29,564 nt of DNA from JANOYJ01 sp031373225 (GCA_031373225.1 JANMMM010000061.1:1-29564), one strand, 5' to 3'. Positions 1-7,959 are shown, counted from the stretch's first letter. Notes: a model not told the origin generated them from the sequence alone. Numbers and translations: made by a program.

Positions 1-115
1 AACCGGCGAAGCCGATAATGACCATGACGCTGATGATGACAAAGTTGAACGCGACGAACTCGATGATATTATGGATGCCGAGTTTGAAGAAGTTGACGAC
101 AAGAAGAAGTCGTAA
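1..115 (+). CDS. dnaK: DnaK chaperone, C-terminal end only (partial)
   Basis: An open frame enters from the left edge and stops at 113-115. The 37 visible residues are very acidic and end in MDAEFEEVDDKKKS, which resembles the usual DnaK C-terminus (VVDAEFEEV-type tail followed by charged residues). The ATPase and substrate-binding domains lie outside the window. The dnaJ gene begins 96 bp downstream on the same strand, the common dnaK-dnaJ order, which supports the call. Only the disordered tail is seen, so identification rests on the tail motif and the neighbour. Confidence 0.8.
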   Translation, partial: TGEADNDHDADDDKVERDELDDIMDAEFEEVDDKKKS

Positions 116-126
116 ACCCCTTATCT

Positions 127-191
127 GTCACCCCCGCGAAAGCGGGGGTCTCTATAAATAATAGTGAGATTCCCGCTTTCGCGGGAATGAC
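127..191. repeat. Palindromic intergenic repeat between dnaK and dnaJ
   Basis: Two 26-base arms (127-152 and 166-191) are imperfect inverted copies around a 13-base AT-rich centre. Each arm is itself a hairpin: the first is CCCCCGC-GAAA-GCGGGGG, the second TCCCGC-TTTC-GCGGGA. The unit starts with GTCA and ends with TGAC. This matches the style of short dispersed palindromic elements in many proteobacterial genomes. In the transcript it could form stable stem-loops between dnaK and dnaJ and so affect mRNA processing or relative expression; that role is inference. No run of T follows, so it is not a classical terminator. Confidence 0.75.
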
Positions 192-211
192 GATTTAGGT
201 AGAAGTGAAAT

Positions 212-1369
212 ATGGCTAAGCGCGATTTTTATGATGTTTTAGGTGTGCAAAAAGGTGCCGATGAAAAGGTGCTGAAAACCGCCTATCGCAACCTTGCAAA
301 AAAGCTGCACCCGGATGCCAATCATGGTAGCAAAGAAACCGATGCTAAGTTCAAAGAATTGAACGAGGCTTATGACGTTTTGAAAGACCCACAGAAAAAA
401 GCGGCCTATGATCGTTTTGGCCATGCGGCATTTGAAAATGGTGGCGGGCAGCGGCCCGGTGGCGCTGGTTTTGGCCCTGAATTTAATTCTTCGATGTCGG
501 ATATTTTTGAAGACCTGTTTGGCGACATGATGGGCGGTGGCCGTGGGGCCAAGGCGCGTGGCGGTGCGCGCGGCAATGGCGCACAACGCGGCAGCGACCT
601 TCGTTATAATCTTGAAATCAATTTAACTGACGCTTTTGCTGGCAAGACCGCAACCGTGCGTGTGCCCTCATCAGTCTCCTGCGACACTTGCAAAGGCTCT
701 GGCGCTAAACCCGGCACGCAGCCCACAATCTGTCGAACTTGCAATGGCGCTGGCGCTGTGCGCTCGCAATCAGGCTTCTTCACTGTTGAGCGCGCCTGCC
801 CAACTTGTGCTGGGCGCGGCCAAGTGATCAGTGATCCATGTGGCTCCTGCGGTGGCCAAGGCCGGGTTACTAAAGAGCGTAATCTCAACGTCACCATTCC
901 ACCCGGTGTGGAAGATGGCACCCGCATTCGTCTTGCAGGTGAAGGCGAGGCTGGGCTTCGCGGCGGGCCAACCGGCGACCTTTATATTTTCTTATCCTTG
1001 CGCGTCCATGAATTTTTCCAGCGCGATGGTGCTGATCTCTTCTGCAAAGTTCCCATCTCAATGGCCACTGCTGCCTTGGGTGGCGAAATTGAAGTGCCTA
1101 CGGTTGATGGCAAAAAAGCTCGCGTAACCATTCCTGATGGCGCGCAGAACGGCAAACAATTCCGCCTGAAATCCAAAGGAATGCCGGTGCTGCGCTCATC
1201 GCAGACGGGTGACATGTATATTCAGGTGAGTGTGGAAACGCCGGTTAATTTAAGCCGCCGCCAGAAAGAAATTTTGGCCGAGTTTGATAAAGAAGCGCGT
1301 AATAATTCTCCAGAATCCGAAGGCTTCTTTGCCAAGGCCAAAGCGTTCTGGGATTCGTTTGGGGGCTAA
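212..1369 (+). CDS. dnaJ: Chaperone DnaJ (Hsp40)
   Basis: Full-length type I J-protein of 385 residues, the co-chaperone that stimulates DnaK ATPase and delivers unfolded clients in the cytoplasm. Domains in order: J domain at about 1-70 with HPD at 33-35; Gly/Phe-rich linker at about 75-125; zinc-binding domain with four CxxC pairs (Cys157/160, 174/177, 196/199, 210/213) in the usual CxxCxGxG setting; then the two C-terminal beta domains. Length is normal for the family. An AGAAG ribosome site lies just before the ATG. It sits downstream of the dnaK end and is followed after 1 base by a DUF1330 gene. Its base composition looks less GC-rich than that of genes after 1676. Confidence 0.98.
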   Translation: MAKRDFYDVLGVQKGADEKVLKTAYRNLAKKLHPDANHGSKETDAKFKELNEAYDVLKDPQKKAAYDRFGHAAFENGGGQRPGGAGFGPEFNSSMSDIFEDLFGDMMGGGRGAKARGGARGNGAQRGSDLRYNLEINLTDAFAGKTATVRVPSSVSCDTCKGSGAKPGTQPTICRTCNGAGAVRSQSGFFTVERACPTCAGRGQVISDPCGSCGGQGRVTKERNLNVTIPPGVEDGTRIRLAGEGEAGLRGGPTGDLYIFLSLRVHEFFQRDGADLFCKVPISMATAALGGEIEVPTVDGKKARVTIPDGAQNGKQFRLKSKGMPVLRSSQTGDMYIQVSVETPVNLSRRQKEILAEFDKEARNNSPESEGFFAKAKAFWDSFGG

Positions 1370-1370
1370 G

Positions 1371-1658
1371 ATGGCTAAAGGTTATTGGATCGCGCATGTC
1401 ACCGTTACTGACCCGGTGCAGTATCAAAAATATGTTGAAGCTTCGCGTGCCGCTTTCGTCAAATATGGTGCGGCGATGTTAGCGCGTGGTGGGGCATTCG
1501 AGCAGATGGATGGTGAGGGCCATGCCCGTAATGTGGTGATTGAATTTGCGACCTTGCAACAGGCCAAAGATTGTTACAACTCACCCGAATATCAACATGC
1601 AAAGTCTTTGCGTAAAGACGCTGGCATTGCCAATTTGGTTTTGGTTGAAGGGGTTTAA
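1371..1658 (+). CDS. DUF1330 family protein
   Basis: 95-residue cytoplasmic protein beginning MAKGYWIAHVTVTDP. The pattern WIAxVxVxDPxxYxxY, a central GG, a VVIEF strand and a conserved SPEYQ motif fit DUF1330, small dimeric ferredoxin-like alpha/beta-barrel proteins of unknown role. The ATG at 1371 was chosen because it starts one base after the dnaJ stop, has a GGGGG Shine-Dalgarno-like run at 1361-1365, and gives the family's usual length; a longer in-frame start at 1284 would lie inside dnaJ. It is probably cotranscribed and translationally coupled with dnaJ. No specific function can be assigned. Confidence 0.88.
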   Translation: MAKGYWIAHVTVTDPVQYQKYVEASRAAFVKYGAAMLARGGAFEQMDGEGHARNVVIEFATLQQAKDCYNSPEYQHAKSLRKDAGIANLVLVEGV

Positions 1659-1675
1659 TAAACAACCTGCCAGCC

Positions 1676-2614
1676 TCATCGTTTCACTTCAATTGCATCC
1701 ATAATCAATTCAGCGATATCGGCCCCGCCAAAGCGTTTCACTTGGCGGATGCCGGTTGGTGAGGTGACATTTATTTCTGTCATGTAATCGCCGATCACAT
1801 CAATGCCCACTAGGATGAAGCCCCGCTCCCTCAGTGACGGCCCGATCCGGGCGCAGATTTCCAGCTCGCGCGCCGTCAGCTCAGTCTTCTCCGGCCGCCC
1901 GCCCGCATGCATGTTTGACCGCGCGTCATGCTCCGCCGGAACCCGGTTGATGGCGCCAACCGGCTCGCCGTCGATCAGGATAATGCGTTTGTCGCCGGCC
2001 CGAACGTCTTTCAGATAGCGCTGCGCAATGATCGGCTCGCGTGTCAGCGCATTGAACATTTCGAGCAGCGAGGAGAGGTTCCGGTCGTCCTCGCGCAGGT
2101 GAAAAACGCCCGCGCCGCCATTGCCATAGAGCGGCTTAAGGATAATGTCGCCGAACTCGCGGCGGAACGCGAGGATTTCGTCATTGTCGCGCGTGATCAG
2201 CGTTTCCGGCATCAGGTCGGCAAACTCGGTGACGAAGATTTTCTCCGGCGAATTGCGCACCCATTTCGGGTCATTGACCACCAGCGTTCGCGGATGCACC
2301 CTCTCCAACAGATGCGTGTTGGTGATGTAATGCATGTCAAACGGCGGGTCCTGCCGAAGCAAAACAACGTCCATCTCCGCAAGATCGGTCCTCACGGGGC
2401 TTCCCAGCGCATAATGCGCGCCCGCCTCGTCTTTGACGGTCAGCGTTTCAAGCTTCACAGTCACCAAGCCGCTGCGCAGTGACAATTGATCTGGCACAAA
2501 GTGAGACAGCTTGTGTCCCCGGCTCTGAGCTTCAAGACACAGCGCAAATGTTGTGTCACCCGCGATATTTATCCTGCTGATATGGTCCATCTGGACCGCA
2601 ATTTTCAGCGCCAT
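1676..2614 (-). CDS. gshB: Glutathione synthetase (prokaryotic type)
   Basis: 312-residue ATP-grasp enzyme that joins glycine to gamma-glutamylcysteine in the cytoplasm, the last step of glutathione synthesis. Visible signatures: N-terminal MDHISRINIAGDTTFAL typical of GshB, VVLLRQDPPFDMHYI, the ATP-grasp loop KPLYGNGGAGVF, the Gly-rich GGRPEKTELT segment and the metal/substrate motif EINVTSPTGIRQV near the C-terminus. Start set at the ATG at 2614 because it gives the standard family start and length; an upstream extension to 2722 adds 36 unrelated residues. It diverges from the aldolase gene at 2771 and converges on the DUF1330 gene, 17 bp away. Confidence 0.95.
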   Translation of the reverse strand: MALKIAVQMDHISRINIAGDTTFALCLEAQSRGHKLSHFVPDQLSLRSGLVTVKLETLTVKDEAGAHYALGSPVRTDLAEMDVVLLRQDPPFDMHYITNTHLLERVHPRTLVVNDPKWVRNSPEKIFVTEFADLMPETLITRDNDEILAFRREFGDIILKPLYGNGGAGVFHLREDDRNLSSLLEMFNALTREPIIAQRYLKDVRAGDKRIILIDGEPVGAINRVPAEHDARSNMHAGGRPEKTELTARELEICARIGPSLRERGFILVGIDVIGDYMTEINVTSPTGIRQVKRFGGADIAELIMDAIEVKR

Positions 2615-2699
2615 GGCACAGCCCGCTTTTTGAGAAACAATGTGGTGTGTGTGAGGCTTTGGCCGGCCGAAATCAAGGGCGGAGGAACGACCTGACTGC

Positions 2700-2746
2700 T
2701 TGACAATGGCCCGCGCCGGCACTTGATAAGGCGGTCCATCCGCCTT
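2700..2746 (+). promoter_or_regulatory. Candidate promoter and operator for the aldolase-lactonase operon
   Basis: A consensus -35 TTGACA lies at 2700-2705. After 17 bases comes a weak -10-like TTGATA (2723-2728), overlapped and followed by a perfect 7-bp inverted repeat, AAGGCGG-TCCAT-CCGCCTT (2728-2746), where the transcription start would fall. A GGGGAG ribosome site (2758-2763) and ATG 2771 follow. A dyad at the start site upstream of a sugar-acid catabolic operon suggests a repressor operator. The -10 is poor and the repressor is not in the window. Confidence 0.4.
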
Positions 2747-2770
2747 GAAACACCTACGGGGAGAGCTTCG

Positions 2771-3400
2771 ATGAAATCAGCCCATTGGCCGCCATTCAAG
2801 CGCAATTTGGTCGCCATCCTGCGTGGCGTGAAGCCGGACGAAATTCTTCCCATCGGCGAGGCGCTGATTGAGGCCGGGTTCGAGGCCATCGAAGTGCCGC
2901 TCAACTCGCCGCATCCGTTTGATTCGATCCATGCCCTGGCCGAGCGCGCGCCGGACAATGTCTGGATCGGCGCGGGCACAGTGCTGACGCCGGAAAATGT
3001 TGACCGCCTTCACGATGCAGGCGGGCGTCTGCTGGTGACGCCCAATGTCGATCCGCTGGTGCTTGCCCGCGCCGCGCATCATGGCATGGTGTCGATGCCC
3101 GGTGTCCTGTCGCCGACCGAGGCGCTCTTGGCCTTGAAATGCGGGGCGTCGGCGCTGAAATTCTTCCCCGCCTCAATTCCCGGCCCCGCGGGCATTTCCG
3201 CCATCAAGGCAATCCTGCCTGCTGACTGCATAGTCGGCGCGGTCGGAGGCGTGTCTGAGGCGAACTTCGCCGACTTCATGAAAATCGGAGTGCGCACATT
3301 CGGACTCGGCTCCAGCCTCTACAAGCCGGGCTTCTCCGCCGCCGAAGTCGCCAAGCGCGCCGCTATCGCAGTGGCCGCCTATGATGAGGCGGACAAGTGA
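2771..3400 (+). CDS. dgoA: 2-dehydro-3-deoxy-6-phosphogalactonate aldolase (KDPGal/KDPG aldolase family)
   Basis: 209-residue class I aldolase of the KDPG/KDPGal family, cleaving a 2-keto-3-deoxy-6-phospho sugar acid to pyruvate and glyceraldehyde 3-phosphate. Seen: catalytic Glu41 in EAIEVPLNSP, GAGTVLTPE, and the Schiff-base Lys130 in ALKFFPA. The PLNSP motif after the catalytic Glu and the overall length are more like KDPGal aldolase (DgoA) than Eda, which usually has RT in that loop. The ATG at 2771 was chosen for its GGGGAG site 7 bases upstream; a TTG at 2723 would add 16 non-family residues. Its stop overlaps the GTG of the lactonase gene (GTGA), so the two are coupled. No DgoK kinase is adjacent. 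Confidence 0.9.
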   Translation: MKSAHWPPFKRNLVAILRGVKPDEILPIGEALIEAGFEAIEVPLNSPHPFDSIHALAERAPDNVWIGAGTVLTPENVDRLHDAGGRLLVTPNVDPLVLARAAHHGMVSMPGVLSPTEALLALKCGASALKFFPASIPGPAGISAIKAILPADCIVGAVGGVSEANFADFMKIGVRTFGLGSSLYKPGFSAAEVAKRAAIAVAAYDEADK

Positions 3401-4278
3401 GCGCGGCGCCTTCTGTCCGAATTTTGGATGAAACGCGCTGCCGCTTGGGCGAGGGCCCATCTTATGATGCGCAGACGGACACGCTGTTCTGGTTCGATAT
3501 TCTGGACAGGAAGCTGCTGGCGCACAGCTTCAAAGCTGGCCAAACGGTTATTCACGACCTGCCCTTCATGGCCAGCGCCATCTTCTCCGTCGATGCATCC
3601 CGTCAGCTGATCCTGTCCGAACAGGGCCTGCACCTGCGCGACCGCGCCACAGGCGCGCTGTCGCTGCACACCGGCGTGGAAGCGGACAACAGGATCACCC
3701 GTTCCAACGACGCCCGCGCCCATCCATGCGGCGCGATCTGGTTCGGCACGATGGGCATAGATGAGGAGGCCGGAGCCGGGGCCATTTATCACTTCTTCAA
3801 AGGCGCTGTCCGCACTCTGTTTGCAAACATCACGATCCCGAACTCCATCTGCTTTTCTCCGGACGCCGCAACCGCCTACTTTGTCGATACGCCGACGCAC
3901 CGGCTGATGCGAGTCGCCATAGATCCAAACACCGCGCTGCCCAATGGCGCGCCGCAGCTGTTTTATGAACACGAGGGCGCGGGCTGGATTGACGGCTCGG
4001 TCTGCGATGCGGACGGTAATGTCTGGAACGCGCGCTGGGGGGCGGGGGAAGTGGCCTGTCTGTCGCCCGATGGAGGAGTGATATCAAGCTTTGGCGTGCC
4101 GCTGTCGCCGCAGACATCCTGCCCGGCTTTTGTCGGGAAGAATGCAGACAGGATGATTGTGACGTCGGCTTACAAGCTGATGAGCGGAGAAGCCCTCGCC
4201 GCCGCGCCGGATTCCGGAAAAACTTTCATCGTCAACGCCCGCGTCAACGGGCGTCACGAGCCCAAGGTTCTGCTCTAA
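3397..4278 (+). CDS. SMP-30/gluconolactonase family sugar lactonase
   Basis: 293-residue six-bladed beta-propeller of the SMP-30/LRE family, which hydrolyses aldonolactones using one divalent metal. Metal-ligand positions are recognisable: Glu19 in RLGEGPSYD, Asn149 in ITIPNSICFSPD and Asp199 in WIDGSVCDADG; the substrate-binding Arg102/Asn104 lie in TRSNDARAHP. It starts at a GTG overlapping the aldolase stop by 4 bases. Paired with a KDPGal-type aldolase, a galactono- or related sugar lactone is the likely substrate in an oxidative (De Ley-Doudoroff-like) route; substrate is inferred from context only. The 3' end overlaps the convergent RlpA-like gene by 4 bp. Confidence 0.9.
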   Translation: MSAAPSVRILDETRCRLGEGPSYDAQTDTLFWFDILDRKLLAHSFKAGQTVIHDLPFMASAIFSVDASRQLILSEQGLHLRDRATGALSLHTGVEADNRITRSNDARAHPCGAIWFGTMGIDEEAGAGAIYHFFKGAVRTLFANITIPNSICFSPDAATAYFVDTPTHRLMRVAIDPNTALPNGAPQLFYEHEGAGWIDGSVCDADGNVWNARWGAGEVACLSPDGGVISSFGVPLSPQTSCPAFVGKNADRMIVTSAYKLMSGEALAAAPDSGKTFIVNARVNGRHEPKVLL

Positions 4279-4619
4279 ATGCGCGTGTAGCAGACCTTGG
4301 CATGGCCGGAATGGATCATGCCGATAGACTTCGCCGCCGCCTTGGACAGATCGACAATGCGTCCCCGGATGAACGGGCCTCGGTCATTGATGCGCACGAC
4401 GACGCTCTTGCCGTTGGCCTTGTTGATGACCTTGATGCGCGTGCCGAACGGCAGGCTCTTGTGCGCGGCCGTCATCGCCGCCGGGTTCATCCGCTCGCCA
4501 TTGGCGGTTTTCGAATAAAGCGCATACCAGGAGGCGCGCCCGCATTCGGCGGCGTTGGCGCCGTTCATTGAAAGGAATGACGCGGCAAGCGCGCCCAGAA
4601 AGGCTGTTTTGATTTTCAA
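4275..4619 (-). CDS. Small RlpA-like double-psi beta-barrel protein, secreted
   Basis: 114 residues with a signal peptide (MKIKTAFLGALAASFLSMNGANA, cleavage about residue 23) and a single RlpA-like double-psi beta-barrel domain. RlpA-type motifs are present: GRASWYALYSKTANGE, His53 in TAAHKSLPFGTRIKVIN and VRINDRGPF with Asp79, followed by RIVDLSKAAAKSIGM. RlpA homologues bind or cleave glycan strands stripped of stem peptides at the septum. The start is a TTG, the only one giving a complete signal peptide. It lacks the lipobox and SPOR domain of full RlpA, so septal targeting is doubtful. The 112 bp upstream to the cytochrome stop shows no clear promoter. Confidence 0.88.
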   Translation of the reverse strand: MKIKTAFLGALAASFLSMNGANAAECGRASWYALYSKTANGERMNPAAMTAAHKSLPFGTRIKVINKANGKSVVVRINDRGPFIRGRIVDLSKAAAKSIGMIHSGHAKVCYTRI

Positions 4620-4731
4620 GTGAGATGCCCCAAATCAGTTAAGAATTGCGGCCAGACACCGATGAAATGCGGCGGGAAAGCGGCAAGCCGACTTCACTAA
4701 TTGAGACCGGGCGTAACAAAAGCACCCCCGA

Positions 4732-6651
4732 TCATAGACTCTTCAGGTATTCCACGAGGTTCTGGCGGTCAGTTTCTGAAAGCTTTGCATTGCCGTAATC
4801 GTGGCCGGAATTGTAGTTGCCCGGAATTGGCTCTTTTGTTTGTTTGTCAATTGCGCTGAACAGGAACTTATTGCCCGGCGCGCTTTTGTCTGTTGCAAAA
4901 CCCACTTTCACCGGATCGAAAACGCGCGAGCCCACATAGAATTCAACTGGGCGTGTCTCGCCCGCAATGACCGGCGCGGCCTCGTTAATCCGCGCTGTCA
5001 GCCGCATGCTGCTGGGAAGCAGGAGGTCGTGGAGCGTCGGCACTGAACCATTGTGCAGAAAGGGGGCGGTCGCCCAAATTCCGTTGAGCGAGCGCGACTT
5101 GTACTGCAGGATATTTTCGTCTTGCTTGTCTTTGGGATAGCGCTTGCTCAGGCAGGTCTCAGCGGCCTTTTTCTTGGCAAGGTCTTTGACGCCCGGCAAA
5201 TAGTCGATGCCAATCTCGCGGGCGTCTTTTGCGCCCCGGCCTGTTGCCAGAACGTCGGTGAACATGCCTTCAATCAGCTCGTCGCTTTTTCCAAGGATCG
5301 TGCCCACAGTGGTGTTCACAAGCATATTGCGGGTGAATTCCTCAGGCAGGAGCCGTTCGCCAACAAACCCAAAGGTCTTCTGCCCGGCAAATTTGCCTGC
5401 ATTGGATTTATGCAGGAAAGTGTTGCAGGCCAGAAATATGTCAGTGCCCTGCGCCGTGATCGGGTCCATGCGCTCCTTCATCGGGGTCGACGTGTCCTGT
5501 GGATTGAGATGGTCGTGGCACTCGCTGCACTTCTTGACGAACAGACCTTTGCCGGCCTCAACTTTTGCAGCATCAAGGGCCCCCAGCAAATCTGTCGGCC
5601 ATTGCGGTGATTGAAGGCTCGCCAATTGCCGCTCCAGCCCAATCAATTCCTTGACGCGAACGCTCGAATTGTAGCCGCGCCAGGCTTTGCGGTCCTTTGT
5701 GTCAATGTGGCCGAAGACGCCGATGACTTCAGAGACATTGCGGATCAGCGCGCCCAGATCGGTGTCCAGGCCGAAGAATGGTATGCGCGCTTTGTTTGTC
5801 GCAATTCCGTTCCACTGAATCTTTTTCTGCTGCGAGGTGTTCCAGACAAATGGATAGCTTGCGGGCGCGTCGGCGAGCACTGTCGCAAGCAGCTTTTCAC
5901 CCGTCGTCAGCGTCACCTTGTTCAGGATATGACCTTGTGCGTCCAAGCGGCCGTGGCCGTAGCGCACCGGGGCGGCGTTCTTGTCGTGCAGTTTCTGCTG
6001 CCATGCAATCTGTTCTTTCAGCTCATCCTGCAGCGAGACCCTGTCCTCGGGATTTGGATCTGCGCCAAGGACGGCGAGGGCGAACCGGTCGAACTTCACC
6101 GCATTGGCGGAAGTTTCCTTGATGGAAGCCAGAAGGTCTTCCTCAAGGCCCTGAAAATCCGCCAGCGTCGGGGCGCCTTCCACCCGCAGCTTTTTGTCAC
6201 CGATTTGGATATCGCTTGTGTGGCAGGCTGAGCAGTTCATGCCAATCCAGGCGCGGCGCATAGTGCCGTTCTCGCACATTTTAGGGAAAACGTCGCACAT
6301 CAGATCGGCGCCGCTGGACCGGTCCTGATCCACGGTGAAGCCGACGGGAAGGCCCTGCTCATTCGCGCCAGACGCATTTTCGGGCAGATAGCCGAGCCGC
6401 GCCATGTTGGCGTCGGACATGAATTTTGCCTCCGACCCGGCCAGTTCAAGCGCCATCATCCAGTCAAGCGGCAGAAGCCGCGAACCCTGCGTCGTCCGGT
6501 ACCAGACGTTTCGCTCAGCATTGGTCCAGCCCTGATCCAGGCAGGTCAGCCCGCCAAGGCAAGTGATGCTGTCTTTCGCCAAAGCCGGAAGAGCGGCCAG
6601 CGCCAGGATGAACATCGAAAGCAGCAATTGACGGAAGTTCGCAAGTCGCAT
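4732..6651 (-). CDS. Secreted dihaem cytochrome c, RoxA-like / dihaem peroxidase superfamily
   Basis: 639 residues from the ATG at 6651, chosen because it directly precedes a good signal peptide (MRLANFRQLLLSMFILALAALPALA) and has a GGGG run upstream; in-frame starts exist at 6663 and 6699. Two CxxCH haem c sites are seen: CSACH at about 140-144 and CSECH at about 375-379. The C-terminal SLNGIWATAPFLHNGSVPTL is characteristic of the large dihaem cytochrome group that includes rubber oxygenase RoxA and MauG/CcpA-like peroxidases. Size, signal peptide and haem spacing resemble RoxA-like proteins. The substrate is unknown; a periplasmic or exported oxygenase/peroxidase is inferred. It lies downstream of a LuxR-type regulator on the same strand. 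Confidence 0.85.
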   Translation of the reverse strand: MRLANFRQLLLSMFILALAALPALAKDSITCLGGLTCLDQGWTNAERNVWYRTTQGSRLLPLDWMMALELAGSEAKFMSDANMARLGYLPENASGANEQGLPVGFTVDQDRSSGADLMCDVFPKMCENGTMRRAWIGMNCSACHTSDIQIGDKKLRVEGAPTLADFQGLEEDLLASIKETSANAVKFDRFALAVLGADPNPEDRVSLQDELKEQIAWQQKLHDKNAAPVRYGHGRLDAQGHILNKVTLTTGEKLLATVLADAPASYPFVWNTSQQKKIQWNGIATNKARIPFFGLDTDLGALIRNVSEVIGVFGHIDTKDRKAWRGYNSSVRVKELIGLERQLASLQSPQWPTDLLGALDAAKVEAGKGLFVKKCSECHDHLNPQDTSTPMKERMDPITAQGTDIFLACNTFLHKSNAGKFAGQKTFGFVGERLLPEEFTRNMLVNTTVGTILGKSDELIEGMFTDVLATGRGAKDAREIGIDYLPGVKDLAKKKAAETCLSKRYPKDKQDENILQYKSRSLNGIWATAPFLHNGSVPTLHDLLLPSSMRLTARINEAAPVIAGETRPVEFYVGSRVFDPVKVGFATDKSAPGNKFLFSAIDKQTKEPIPGNYNSGHDYGNAKLSETDRQNLVEYLKSL

Positions 6652-6733
6652 GGCGGCCCCCATTGTGCCCGAGGCGCGCCAGCGCCCGGCCTTACCCAAC
6701 GTTACCGCATTTTACGCTAGCCGCCAGCCCTTT

Positions 6734-6753
6734 CATCACCCATTTGGGTGATG
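6734..6753. promoter_or_regulatory. 20-bp palindrome at the end of the LuxR-type gene, upstream of the cytochrome gene
   Basis: CATCACCCA-TT-TGGGTGATG is a dyad with perfect 9-bp arms. It overlaps the last codons and stop of the LuxR-type gene and lies about 83-102 bases before the cytochrome ATG. The size is that of a LuxR-family binding site, so it may be an operator for the cytochrome gene. An RNA hairpin is the alternative; no T-run follows on the minus strand, so it is not a standard terminator. Confidence 0.35.
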
Positions 6754-7959
6754 CGCATCCAAAATGAACGAGGAGCTGATATTGGTGGCGAGGCGGATCG
6801 CCTGGGTGCGGTTGGCGGTGCCGGTCTTGATGAGCACCGACTTGACCTGGCTGTTCACAGTCTCAACGGATTTGGCCCGCCGCTCGGATATCTGCGCATT
6901 GGTCAGCCCGTCCGCCATCAATTCCAGCACGGCGGATTCGGCATGGGTCAGCGAGAACATTTCTGACAGAACATCGCCGCTGATCTTGTAGGAATTGCCG
7001 GTGTCCATGCTGTAGATGATGTGGCCGTCGAGATTGTTCTCGCCCATCTCTCGCGATGAATGCAGCGGCACGACTTCGACGCACAGCGTGTGCGGCTCGC
7101 CGCCGACAGTCGAGACTATCGCCTCTTTGCGCGGCCGCGCGCCAAACCTGCCATGATTGGCGACATCCTTGCGCAGATTCGTCAGCGTCTGCTGCGCCTG
7201 ATCGGTGCGCATCAACAGCTTGCCGGACGGATCGGCGCGGAAGACTGTGTGCCAGTCCATCTGGCGGCGGAACTCGTTGTTGGACAGGATGATCGAGCCG
7301 TTCGAATCTAGAATGCAGATGCCGATCACCAACTGGTCAAGGCAGTCGGCAACGGAGCGGAATTTCAGCGCCAGCTGCGTTGTCGGCCGGCTGACATTGA
7401 GCGCCTTGGCAATGTGCGGCAGGATCAGCTCCGCCTTGCGGGCGGTCTCGGAAGTGATCGGCCCGCCGCGCTTGGAAAACTGCAGCGCGAACCGGTCATG
7501 GTTGAGCTGGTCCTTGTTCAAGAGCGCCCCGGCGCGGTAACGCAGCCCGTTGCGCATCATCTCCTGCACATTCGCCCGCGCGACCAGCTCCTCCTCGGTC
7601 TCGGTCAGAACGTCGTCGCTGATCAGCTGGATCCGGTCGGTGCGCCGCGACAGGCGGGCGAAAATCTCCTGATCGGCGAGCTCCTGCTCATTGTGAACCT
7701 GCAGATATTTGGTGACGATCGCCGGGTCATAGGAGCTTGAAAAGAACGGCGCAAAAATTTTCTGATTCGGGCCGACGCCCTGCAGCTCGAAGATAAACGC
7801 GCCGCGCGCGCCGACATAGCGCGAGACTTTCTCGAGCACATCCGGCCAGCGCCCGGGGTCCAAGGCCGTGTCGTAGATTTCCAGAACCAGATCGCTGAGT
7901 TCCTCCAGTTCTGCCACGAAGTCCGCCCTTTTGTTCCATTCTGGCAGCACTGTAGCCAT
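6736..7959 (-). CDS. LuxR-type transcriptional regulator
   Basis: 407-residue putative DNA-binding regulator. The C-terminal 70 residues form a LuxR/GerE helix-turn-helix: FSLTHAESAVLELMADGLTN, then AQISERRAKSVETVNSQVKS and VLIKTGTANRTQAIRLA (about 335-395). The N-terminal ~320 residues hold no acyl-homoserine-lactone domain that I recognise; a segment around 210-300 (LDQLVIGICILDSNGSIILSN) looks like a PAS-type sensor. Similar large LuxR proteins with weakly conserved sensory regions are common in rhizobial lineages. It precedes the RoxA-like cytochrome gene on the same strand (84 bp gap) and diverges from dut, so control of the cytochrome gene is plausible but not shown. Confidence 0.88.
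   Translation of the reverse strand: MATVLPEWNKRADFVAELEELSDLVLEIYDTALDPGRWPDVLEKVSRYVGARGAFIFELQGVGPNQKIFAPFFSSSYDPAIVTKYLQVHNEQELADQEIFARLSRRTDRIQLISDDVLTETEEELVARANVQEMMRNGLRYRAGALLNKDQLNHDRFALQFSKRGGPITSETARKAELILPHIAKALNVSRPTTQLALKFRSVADCLDQLVIGICILDSNGSIILSNNEFRRQMDWHTVFRADPSGKLLMRTDQAQQTLTNLRKDVANHGRFGARPRKEAIVSTVGGEPHTLCVEVVPLHSSREMGENNLDGHIIYSMDTGNSYKISGDVLSEMFSLTHAESAVLELMADGLTNAQISERRAKSVETVNSQVKSVLIKTGTANRTQAIRLATNISSSFILDAHHPNG

Noticed and set aside
127..191. Possible CRISPR-like or terminator structure in the dnaK-dnaJ gap
   Set aside because: Only one inverted pair, no spacer-repeat series and no T-run; it fits a dispersed palindromic repeat.
4275..4278. Convergent stop-codon overlaps (also at 10429-10432 and 25898-25905) as a special regulatory feature
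   Set aside because: Overlaps of 4 and 8 bp arise easily from palindromic stop contexts in compact genomes; nothing else marks these sites.
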